Shown here piece after piece: positions 1 to 7,074 of a stretch of 64,000 nt of DNA. Made by a program: the position numbers and the translations under genes. The stretch is taken from positions 3,472,001 through 3,536,000 of the forward strand of contig NZ_CP091285.1 in assembly GCF_021650975.2 (NCBI RefSeq), in the 5' to 3' direction. How positions within the stretch are numbered: the first letter of the stretch is position 1; every line of letters begins with the position of its first letter. Source of the DNA: Flavobacterium jumunjinense (GTDB lineage Bacteria > Bacteroidota > Bacteroidia > Flavobacteriales > Flavobacteriaceae). The notes beneath the pieces are model-generated. The model saw only the letters and a list, made by a program, of their open reading frames with translations, did no database searches and had not been told where the DNA came from.

Positions 1-3
1 AAA

Positions 4-28
4 AGCCCTCTAGAGAGTCTAGAGGGCT
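4..28 (-). terminator. intrinsic terminator of the histone H1-like gene
   Basis: Perfect inverted repeat with 11-bp arms (4-14 and 18-28) and a 3-nt loop, 16 nt downstream of the stop of the minus-strand gene at 45-221. Read on the minus strand it runs into at least four T residues before the window edge, so the T tract may continue outside. Confidence 0.8.
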
Positions 29-44
29 GATTATTTACAACTAT

Positions 45-221
45 TTATTTCTTAGATTCTTCTATAGAAACTTTTCTAAACTCTTTTAATAGTTTTTCTA
101 ATTCTAAAGTTGATTTACGAGCTCTTGGTCCAGCAGCTTTAACTCCATTCTCAATTAATGATTCCGATTCTGATTTGAATGTTTCGAATTCTGCGTTGAT
201 TTTTTCGATTAAATCTTTCAT
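45..221 (-). CDS. histone H1-like (Hc1-type) small nucleoid protein, 58 aa
   Basis: The minus strand encodes a 58-residue protein beginning MKDLIEKINAEFETFK and ending VSIEESKK. It has an acidic amphipathic N-terminal helix, then a basic segment around residues 29-40 (AAGPRARKSTLE) and a Lys/Glu-rich helix. This pattern matches the short histone H1-like proteins found in most flavobacteria (related in name and composition to chlamydial Hc1), thought to bind DNA or act in the nucleoid. It is a single-gene unit with its own terminator, and a TACTTTTG -7 element lies 24 nt upstream of the start. Family membership is by recognition of the conserved sequence; the cellular role in flavobacteria is not established. 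Confidence 0.85.
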   Translation of the reverse strand: MKDLIEKINAEFETFKSESESLIENGVKAAGPRARKSTLELEKLLKEFRKVSIEESKK

Positions 222-244
222 GATAGTATTTTTAAATTAGTCCG

Positions 245-252
245 CAAAAGTA
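245..252 (-). promoter_or_regulatory. -7 promoter element (TACTTTTG) for the H1-like gene
   Basis: On the minus strand this reads TACTTTTG, matching the Bacteroidota sigma-A -7 consensus TAnnTTTG. I see no clear TTG -33 element at the expected distance. Confidence 0.5.
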
Positions 253-490
253 GAAAGTTTAGTTTTAAAATTTAAATAAATTGTTGTTAAAATAATTGTC
301 ATTTTGTCAGTGTTAATTACTTTTTTGTAAGTCCTTGAATTTAAGCCATGCAACTTTGTTATTATGAGTTGTAGCGGTAGCTGCGTAATGAAATGAGGCT
401 GTTTTTTTGTTTCCAAGGGGTAAAATCGTGTGGTTATAATTGGATTTTTTTGTTTTAATGGATTGGAATTACGTTGTTATGTTGTATTGT

Positions 491-570
491 TTTTTACACA
501 ACGGATTAAAATCGTATTGTTATAATTGGAATGTTTTTTATACAACGGATTAAAATCACGTTGCTACAAA
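491..570. repeat. two degenerate copies of a ~40-bp intergenic repeat
   Basis: The segments 491-533 and 534-570 align: both start with a T run, then an ACAACGGATTAAAATC core and a GTTG/GTTATAA-like end. Weaker relatives lie at about 418-480. They are part of a gene-free stretch (222-774) that otherwise holds only AT-rich sequence and the 82-bp repeat below. Confidence 0.6.
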
Positions 571-641
571 ATGTGTCGTTCCTATGGAACTCGGATGTTA
601 ATGATAGTTCTTGTTAAACCCGCAAAATAAGCATTAACAAT
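560..641. repeat. 82-bp direct repeat, copy 1 (left of the RAYT gene)
   Basis: Matches 1521-1602 in the same orientation with three differences in 82 positions. Each copy contains the small hairpin GTTCC-TAT-GGAAC (578-590 here). The two copies bracket the transposase gene at 775-1419. Confidence 0.85.
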
Positions 642-774
642 TAACCATTAACAATTAACTCAATCTTGTCATGCTGGAAGCATCTCATTCGTTAATACAT
701 TACCCAATGAATAAAGATAACCTCCATTGCTTAATGTTCTATAAAGGCTGTTTTAAGTTTGTTTTCTGTAAATT

Positions 775-1419
775 TTATTTTTCATAAAATTTATCTTCAC
801 CCCATTTTGCAGGGTTATTTAGTATATAATTTGCAATATTTTGATACGATTGTTCATTTCTGATAATATGGTCATAATAATTGCGTTGCCATAATTTTTC
901 ATTAAAACCCATTAACCCCATTTGTTTGGTGACAGATGATTTATACCCACGAACAATAGCACCCAACGTTTGCGATGGTGAACGTAGGGGCGAATTGCAT
1001 TCGCCCAAAACACCATTCGAAGACGAATTGCATTCGCCCAAAACACCATTCGAAGACGAATTGCATTCGTGGATATTATTATTATTATTATTATCGGGCG
1101 AATGCAATTCGCCCCTACCGTTTAATACAATAATACCATGAATATGATTGGGCATTATTATAAATTCGTATAATGTTACATTTTTTCGAATGGCAGCCGT
1201 TTGCAACCATGCGTCGTGTGCAATTTGTCCGTATGCATTCAAAATCATTATTCCTTTTTCAATATGTCCAAAACGACAAATTCGATCTTCACAACAAATC
1301 GTAATAAAATACAAACCTGCTTGTGAATAATCATAACCTTTCAATCTGATAGATTTTCGTTGAGGCAATTTTTTACGGTTGCCCTTAGTCTCATTATTAT
1401 AGTTTACATTGTCCTCCAT
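775..1419 (-). CDS. REP-associated tyrosine transposase (RAYT, Y1_Tnp/IS200-like), 214 aa
   Basis: A single-domain HUH transposase of the TnpA-REP group. The N-terminus (KSIRLKGYDYSQAGLYFIT) is typical of the family, the HUH motif is MPNHIHGII at about residue 90, and the catalytic Tyr is probably in the RNYYDHIIRNEQSY segment near residue 180. RAYTs are single-copy proteins that process REP palindromes as single-stranded DNA. Between the HUH and Tyr motifs lies a roughly 50-residue low-complexity insertion with a poly-Asn run and two copies of an 11-residue unit ECNSSSNGVLG. That insertion is encoded by palindromic and tandem DNA repeats (see 984-1118). No transposon terminal inverted repeats are visible; palindrome-rich DNA flanks the gene on both sides. 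Reading frame and catalytic motifs appear intact, so it may be active. Confidence 0.9.
   Translation of the reverse strand: MEDNVNYNNETKGNRKKLPQRKSIRLKGYDYSQAGLYFITICCEDRICRFGHIEKGIMILNAYGQIAHDAWLQTAAIRKNVTLYEFIIMPNHIHGIIVLNGRGELHSPDNNNNNNIHECNSSSNGVLGECNSSSNGVLGECNSPLRSPSQTLGAIVRGYKSSVTKQMGLMGFNEKLWQRNYYDHIIRNEQSYQNIANYILNNPAKWGEDKFYEK
984..1118. repeat. REP-like palindromes and 33-bp tandem repeat inside the RAYT coding sequence
   Basis: A perfect 23-bp inverted repeat (984-1006 and 1096-1118) encloses two exact 33-bp tandem units (992-1024, 1025-1057), a partial third (1058-1069), and an ATT triplet run (about 1073-1094). Each 23-bp arm itself contains the near-palindrome GGGCGAAT-TGC-ATTCGCCC. 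All lengths between stops preserve the transposase frame: the 33-bp unit gives 11 residues and the ATT run gives the Asn tract. Confidence 0.9.
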
Positions 1420-1520
1420 ATTATCAAATTTGTCTAAGCAATCTTTACAGTTGTCTACTATAATCCTACTTCTAATTTATAGGATTAATTTACTTTAATA
1501 AATTTAGTTATTATTGGCAA

Positions 1521-1602
1521 GTTGCTACAAAATGGGTCGTTCCTATGGAACTCGCATGTTAATGATAGTTCTTGTTAAACCCGCAAAACAAGCATTAACA
1601 AT
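1521..1602. repeat. 82-bp direct repeat, copy 2 (right of the RAYT gene)
   Basis: Second copy of the 560-641 repeat, same orientation, 79 of 82 positions identical, with its GTTCC-TAT-GGAAC hairpin at 1539-1551. Confidence 0.85.
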
Positions 1603-1611
1603 CAATTCCTA

Positions 1612-1656
1612 GAGCCATCGGCTCGGTCTATATTGTAAGGCAGGGTTTCAACCCTG
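1612..1656. repeat. two further REP-like hairpins
   Basis: GAGCC-ATC-GGCTC at 1612-1624 and CAGGGT-TTCA-ACCCTG at 1641-1656. They sit between the second 82-bp repeat and the end of hsdM, in the same palindrome-rich stretch as the RAYT gene. Neither has a T tract, so they are not simple terminators. Confidence 0.6.
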
Positions 1657-1747
1657 TAATTACCACGTAACACGATAAAAAGAGCCGTAGGTTTGGTATA
1701 TTGTATAAAACAATACCTCTCCTCTAAACCCTATTTCTTCCATAATA

Positions 1748-3238
1748 CTACTTCAAACTAGCAATTATCGCTCTAAAACTCTCTAAACCTGCTTCAATAT
1801 TCTCTACAATATCCAATGCTAATTCGTCTGGGTCGGGTAAATTATCTAAATCTGCTAATGATTTGTCTTTTAACCAAGTAATATCCAAACTTGTTTTGTC
1901 TCTTGCTATAATCTCATCATAACCAAACTTTCTCCAACGTCCTTCTGGATTGGTTGCTGCGTTATAGGTTTCTTTTCGTTTTGCTTTATTGTCTGTTTTA
2001 TATAAATCAATGAAGTCTTTTAAATCAGAAAGTTTTAAAGGATTCTTTTTTAAGGTATGATGTACATTGGTTCTATAATCATACACCCAAACTTCTTTTG
2101 TCCAAGGATCTTTACTGGAAGGTTTCCCATCAAAGAATAACACATTGGCTTTTACACCATTGGCATAAAAAATACCTGTTGGTAAACGTAAAATAGTGTG
2201 TAAGTCTGTAGTTTCTAATAATTTTTTACGCACTGTTTCTCCCACACCACCTTCAAACAAAACATTATCAGGTAATACTACTGCGGCTTGACCTGTAGTT
2301 TTTAACATGGTGCGAATGTGTTGCACAAAGTTCAATTGCTTATTACTTGTCGTAACCCAAAAATCCTGACGGTTATAGGTCAAATCTTCTTTTTCTTGTT
2401 CACCCGCTTCATTGGTAAACGTCATGCTACTTTTTTTACCAAAAGGCGGATTGGCTAAAATGTAATCATATTTATCAGTCGAAGTAGTAATCAAAGAATC
2501 ATTTGGCGAAATAAAATTATCCGAATCAATATCTCCAATGTTGTGTAAGAACAAATTCATCAATGCCAAACGTCTTGTACTGGCAACAATTTCATTACCA
2601 AAAAACGTTTCATATTTCAAGAATTTAGCCGCTTCTTTATCTAGGTTACGATTTTCTACAATCCAATCATAAGCCGCTAAAAAGAAACCTCCTGTTCCAC
2701 AAGCTGGGTCAGCAATGGTTTTCATAGGTTCTGGTTGCAGACATTCTACCATAGCCTTAATTAATGGTCTTGGTGTAAAGTACTGACCCGCTCCACTCTT
2801 AGTGTCTTCTGCGTTCTTTTCTAAAATACCTTCATAGATGTCTCCTTTGTCTTTTACACCCATTAAAATCCAACTTTCGGCATTGATTAAAGCGATTAGC
2901 TTGAACAACTTGGCTGGGTCTTGTATTTTATTTTGACTCTTGACAAAGATTTGTCCTAAAATCCCTTTTTCTTTGGCTAATTCACGAAGCATAATGTTAT
3001 AATGCAACTCCAACTCACTACCACTTTTACTAATCAACGTTTCCCAAGCAAACTCGCTAGGAATAGGCATGGTTCTATTGTGGGGTGGTTTGGTGTATTC
3101 ATCTGCCATTTTTAAAAATAACAAATACGTTAGTTGCTCCAAATAATCTCCATACCCTACACCATCGTCTCTAAGGGTTTGGCAAAATGCCCATACTTTA
3201 CTGACTATACTGGATGCGTTTGTATTTTCTTTGCTCAT
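1748..3238 (-). CDS. hsdM: type I restriction-modification system, DNA methyltransferase subunit HsdM
   Basis: N6-adenine methyltransferase subunit, 496 aa. An HsdM N-terminal helical domain covers about residues 8-130. The Rossmann methylase domain follows, with the SAM-binding motif I DPACGTGGFFL at about 177-187 and the catalytic NPPFG at 263-267. QYFTPRPLI at 152-160 is the usual motif X region. With HsdS it modifies the host recognition site; with HsdR it forms the restriction complex. It is the last gene of the operon: its ATG overlaps the stop of the SIR2-domain gene by 4 nt (ATGA), indicating translational coupling to that gene rather than directly to hsdS. The length is normal and all key motifs are intact. 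Confidence 0.97.
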   Translation of the reverse strand: MSKENTNASSIVSKVWAFCQTLRDDGVGYGDYLEQLTYLLFLKMADEYTKPPHNRTMPIPSEFAWETLISKSGSELELHYNIMLRELAKEKGILGQIFVKSQNKIQDPAKLFKLIALINAESWILMGVKDKGDIYEGILEKNAEDTKSGAGQYFTPRPLIKAMVECLQPEPMKTIADPACGTGGFFLAAYDWIVENRNLDKEAAKFLKYETFFGNEIVASTRRLALMNLFLHNIGDIDSDNFISPNDSLITTSTDKYDYILANPPFGKKSSMTFTNEAGEQEKEDLTYNRQDFWVTTSNKQLNFVQHIRTMLKTTGQAAVVLPDNVLFEGGVGETVRKKLLETTDLHTILRLPTGIFYANGVKANVLFFDGKPSSKDPWTKEVWVYDYRTNVHHTLKKNPLKLSDLKDFIDLYKTDNKAKRKETYNAATNPEGRWRKFGYDEIIARDKTSLDITWLKDKSLADLDNLPDPDELALDIVENIEAGLESFRAIIASLK

Positions 3239-5790
3239 TTAATTGAATTGTAGAATTTAACAGTGTTAATGTTTTCTAATATTTGAATTTTATTTTTTGA
3301 TTCATCAACTAGAGAAAAAGTTAATATTTTTTCTCTTTCAATTTTTAAAATTATAGTATTTTCATTTGTAAAAAAACATTCTAAAGTATCTGTGGTATTA
3401 AAATCTTCGCTAATTGTAGCATTATTAAAGATTTTGTTAAATATAATTTTATAGTTTTCATCCAATTCTATAACCTCACATAAAACTTTGTTTCCATTCA
3501 TATTCAAATAGCCACAAACTAATTTTAAATTATTTTGTTCAGTAATAAAATAATCCAAACAAAAACAAACTGAATACTTTAAATGAATTAATTCTTTAAG
3601 TATTAATTCTTCTTGTATTATTTCAAATATAAATAAAACTGAACTATCTTGTTGAGTTAAAAAAGAAGATCTTAAAATTATTATTTCTTTTCCTTCTTTT
3701 TCAATCCTGTACAGTTGTTTAACATCAATTATAGATAACCAATTTCCGAAAGGGTCATCTTTTACAAAATCAGTAATTAATTCATTAAGTATTTTATTAC
3801 ATTTTAATTCATCAACTAATGAATTTACAGTAAACAGAGTATTTGTTTTACCACTAAAATCAGTTTTATAAAAAACATCTCCTTTATAACTAGAGTCCAT
3901 TCTTTTTAAACTTAAAAAACCATTACTGTATTTAATGCTTGATGTAAAGTTTTCTAAAATATCAATTTTATTTTCTTCGATAAACTTTTTTAATACAATG
4001 ATTTGACCATTCACTTTAAGATATACTACAATTTCATTATCTTCTTTATCAATAATAAAGTCATTAATTTGATACTTCTCAGAAAAGTAAAAAGTATTCA
4101 TAAATATGTCCTCCTTCGGATTCCAATAGAAACAAGTATTAGAATTAAATCCAAATATTAATATTTTATTTTCAACAGATACAATTTCAATTTTTGAAAC
4201 TCTAAAATTTTCATTTAAAGGAAGTTCAGCATAAATTATGGATTGATCATTTTCATTTCTAAGAGTTATACTTTTGTCTGTAACTATAACAATAAAACTT
4301 TTTGGAATATTTTTATTGATAGTTGCATTTTCTATTTCTTTGTAAAAAGTTTCTGAATCTAGTTCTAAGAAACTTTTTAATGATTGAATTATTCTTTTTA
4401 AATTTTCAAATAAATATCTATCATCACTGCATTTTTCTTCAAGATTTAAATTAAGTTTCTTGTATAGCTTAATTTCGTTAATAAATTTACCTAGATTATC
4501 ATTATAAAAGCCGTAGTGCAAAACATTATAATGATTTGAATGTTTAATGTCAGATACAATTTCTTTAGGTATTTTTAATAAACAGTCATAAGCAATTAAT
4601 GCTGTGGTTATAAAATTTAGAGGATCTAGATTTTTTGGAGATTCACTATATTTTGACCACAATTCAACTTTTTCTTTTAGTTCGGAAATATTAAATATTG
4701 AAAGAATAATAGTTTGTGTAAACTTTAATTTTTCTTTTTTATTCTTAATAGAATTATTATAATCCGAAAGAATATTTTCGAAGGCTTTCATTTTTTCTGA
4801 ATCTACCCAGTCGTATTTTGAATTTAAATTTGAGGATAAAAATGAATCTAAACTATTTGTCTCAGTTGTGAAATTTTTTGTTTTTGTTGCTATCCTTTTA
4901 AACTCAGAATCTAATTTGTCTTGATATTTTGATATTTTTTCTTGTCTTTCAACATAATTAGGATTTATCGAATTAATAAAAGGAGATAATAAGTTGTAAT
5001 CATTACCATATACAATTGATTCTATATTACATTCCGTTAGTAATTTTATATGATTTTTATTTGTTACTTCTTTTTCATGCAATAATATAAAATGCTGATT
5101 ACTACTAATTGAAAACCAATCTTTTATAAAATTAAAAACTATTAGAAAATCATCATCCATTACACCATCTTTACTACAACCAATAAATAAAAAGTGATAA
5201 TCCGAAAGCATTTTTTGCATAAATGATTTATATCCCAGGTTTTTGTTTAATAAATCATAATCATTCTTACTTAAAATTAGTGAGTCAGGCTTTGAAAAAA
5301 TACCGTGTAGATGCATTACAATTTCATTGTTTAGCTTTAAGGAATTTAATGCTTGGTCATACTCATTGTGAATAAATAATTGCTTATTTTCAATATTATT
5401 ATATGAGGTTAGTAATGTGTCATAATTAGTTGTAAAAATTATGTCTTGATTTAAATCTAGCACAGAATTAATCAGGTCTGAAGAAACAATTTTCAAATTT
5501 TCAAATTCTTCTTTTATCCAATTTGAAAAAGGGAAACTTGGTGCATTTAAAACTTCTTTCAAGAAATTTGCAGCTTCAAGAAGATTATTTTTTGATAGTT
5601 CATTTTCTGATTGTTCAATAAGATTCCTTGTATCAATATTTCTGACCCTTGCATATTCTAATCCATTTTTTATTAAACCTAACCAACCTGGGACATTTGC
5701 TGTAGCTGAAGAAAATCCGGCTCCAATAAATGGAATTACTTTTTTTTGCTTTAATAAATCAGTTAGTTTTTCTTGTGGTAATAATGACAT
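3235..5790 (-). CDS. SIR2-like NADase-domain protein embedded in the hsd operon, 851 aa
   Basis: The N-terminal ~250 residues are a SIR2-like domain: FIGAGFS at 21-27 (NAD-binding glycine motif), TTNYD at 120-124 (catalytic Asn position), MHLHG at 159-163 (catalytic His position) and FIGCS at 202-206. These residues are those expected of NAD+-hydrolysing SIR2 domains in anti-phage proteins (ThsA, DSR, SIR2-HerA). Residues about 290-470 look helical. From about 500 to the end the protein is beta-rich with recurring short strands, which might be a propeller-like sensor; I do not recognise that part. No membrane segment or signal peptide. It starts 12 nt after hsdS and overlaps hsdM by 4 nt, so it is transcribed and probably translated with the RM subunits. 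I infer a defence effector, perhaps an NAD-depleting back-up to restriction. It is more AT-rich, with more Asn/Lys/Ile, than hsdR and hsdM. Confidence 0.85.
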   Translation of the reverse strand: MSLLPQEKLTDLLKQKKVIPFIGAGFSSATANVPGWLGLIKNGLEYARVRNIDTRNLIEQSENELSKNNLLEAANFLKEVLNAPSFPFSNWIKEEFENLKIVSSDLINSVLDLNQDIIFTTNYDTLLTSYNNIENKQLFIHNEYDQALNSLKLNNEIVMHLHGIFSKPDSLILSKNDYDLLNKNLGYKSFMQKMLSDYHFLFIGCSKDGVMDDDFLIVFNFIKDWFSISSNQHFILLHEKEVTNKNHIKLLTECNIESIVYGNDYNLLSPFINSINPNYVERQEKISKYQDKLDSEFKRIATKTKNFTTETNSLDSFLSSNLNSKYDWVDSEKMKAFENILSDYNNSIKNKKEKLKFTQTIILSIFNISELKEKVELWSKYSESPKNLDPLNFITTALIAYDCLLKIPKEIVSDIKHSNHYNVLHYGFYNDNLGKFINEIKLYKKLNLNLEEKCSDDRYLFENLKRIIQSLKSFLELDSETFYKEIENATINKNIPKSFIVIVTDKSITLRNENDQSIIYAELPLNENFRVSKIEIVSVENKILIFGFNSNTCFYWNPKEDIFMNTFYFSEKYQINDFIIDKEDNEIVVYLKVNGQIIVLKKFIEENKIDILENFTSSIKYSNGFLSLKRMDSSYKGDVFYKTDFSGKTNTLFTVNSLVDELKCNKILNELITDFVKDDPFGNWLSIIDVKQLYRIEKEGKEIIILRSSFLTQQDSSVLFIFEIIQEELILKELIHLKYSVCFCLDYFITEQNNLKLVCGYLNMNGNKVLCEVIELDENYKIIFNKIFNNATISEDFNTTDTLECFFTNENTIILKIEREKILTFSLVDESKNKIQILENINTVKFYNSIK

Positions 5791-5802
5791 TTTATAAATT
5801 TA

Positions 5803-7074
5803 CTACGTTAATTTTCCTTCAAAAGCCTTTTTTAATATACTCTGTCTCAACGACTCTGCTTGTAACAAACTTTGCGCAATACTTTCCTCCATTTTATCGG
5901 CAACACTTAAACGACTTTCGATTTCTTGAACTATTTGGTGTTGTTCTTTTACTGAACAATATGGAAAGGGAATTTCTCTGCATGTTGATACTTTTACATT
6001 CCATTGTCCAGCAGTTGCTTTAGATGTTCCTTCTAACCAATTTGTGGTAAATGTATTTTGCATATAATAAGCAATGTATTTTGAAATTACATTCTCATTT
6101 GGTCTAAACATTACAATAGCTTGATTGATGTTCCATTCTGGAAATTGGTCAGTTACAATTGAGACTTTTCCTAGTGGTGGTCCAACTATATTAATAAGTA
6201 CATCACCAGGAATACAAATTGATCTTTTTAAATCTTTTTCATGATTTGCTTTTGGAATATATGTTGGATTTTTTTTAAAGTTTAATGTACCATTGAAATT
6301 TAAATTATAAACTTTAATAAAAGGAATTTCTCCACTATCTTGTGATAAAAATTGACTTTTAGGTGTGTAGCCATTATTAATGATTTTTATAACATCAATT
6401 GTTTTGACCAATTCCCAACCTTTTGGCAACTCACCATCCTTAACATTCTCATTCGTCAACTTGCCTTCAAAAGCCCATTTTAATACACTTTGACGATAGG
6501 TTTTGAGTTGCTGTTGTGCGGTTTTTAAATCTTCTATGCCTTTGTCTAACTCGCTAAAAAGCTCTTCTATTTTGGAGACGATAGCTTGTTGGGTTTCTAG
6601 TGGTGGTAGAGGAATTTCAATTTTTCTTAAATTTCCTAAAGGAATAAATCTTTGAGTAGTTCCTTTAAGCAATTTTCGTTCACTAAGTTGTTTTCCGAAA
6701 AAGCTTGACCTTAAGAAGTTAACAAAAAATTCTGGTAATATTTTAGCTTCATTTTTTTTAAATAATCCAACATTTTTAATGCTAAAGTTTGCATCACCTT
6801 TAATAATTGCAGGGTTACCAATTGTACCAATCATAGCAAATAATATATCTCCATTTTCTACTTTTGACCTTTTAGAAATTTCAAAATGGTCTTCTTCAGA
6901 GATAAAACTTATTTTAGTGAAATCTATATCATTTCCTTTAAGGTTTTTTGAAGTTATTAAAGGTATACCGTTTTCTGTAACATATTTTGGTGTATCATGT
7001 GTTCCATCTCTTATATCCATTATTTCAGAGGAAATAACAATTTTCCATCCTTTCGGTAATTTCTTATCACTCAT
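5803..7074 (-). CDS. hsdS: type I restriction-modification system, specificity subunit HsdS
   Basis: 423 aa with the classical two-half layout. Target recognition domain 1 covers about residues 1-155 (LPKGWKIVISSEIMDIRDGT at the start). The first conserved helix covers 156-205 (IPLPPLETQQAIVSKIEELF, ending SVLKWAFEGKLT). Recognition domain 2 runs from about 216 to 375, and the second conserved helix is C-terminal (EQHQIVQEIESRLS, ending SILKKAFEGKLT). The two FEGKLT repeats mark the internal pseudo-symmetry of HsdS. It sets the bipartite DNA target of the complex; the target cannot be read from the sequence. The start ATG shares one base with the hsdR stop (TAATG). The recognition domains are more AT-rich than the conserved parts, as usual for exchanged domains. 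Confidence 0.95.
   Translation of the reverse strand: MSDKKLPKGWKIVISSEIMDIRDGTHDTPKYVTENGIPLITSKNLKGNDIDFTKISFISEEDHFEISKRSKVENGDILFAMIGTIGNPAIIKGDANFSIKNVGLFKKNEAKILPEFFVNFLRSSFFGKQLSERKLLKGTTQRFIPLGNLRKIEIPLPPLETQQAIVSKIEELFSELDKGIEDLKTAQQQLKTYRQSVLKWAFEGKLTNENVKDGELPKGWELVKTIDVIKIINNGYTPKSQFLSQDSGEIPFIKVYNLNFNGTLNFKKNPTYIPKANHEKDLKRSICIPGDVLINIVGPPLGKVSIVTDQFPEWNINQAIVMFRPNENVISKYIAYYMQNTFTTNWLEGTSKATAGQWNVKVSTCREIPFPYCSVKEQHQIVQEIESRLSVADKMEESIAQSLLQAESLRQSILKKAFEGKLT

Noticed and set aside
992..1069. Possible CRISPR-like array of 33-bp units
   Set aside because: The units are directly adjacent without spacers, only two and a part exist, and they lie in a coding frame. No cas genes.
5730..6023. 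Plus-strand frame opposite the SIR2/hsdS junction
   Set aside because: Antisense of two real genes, no recognisable features and no start context.
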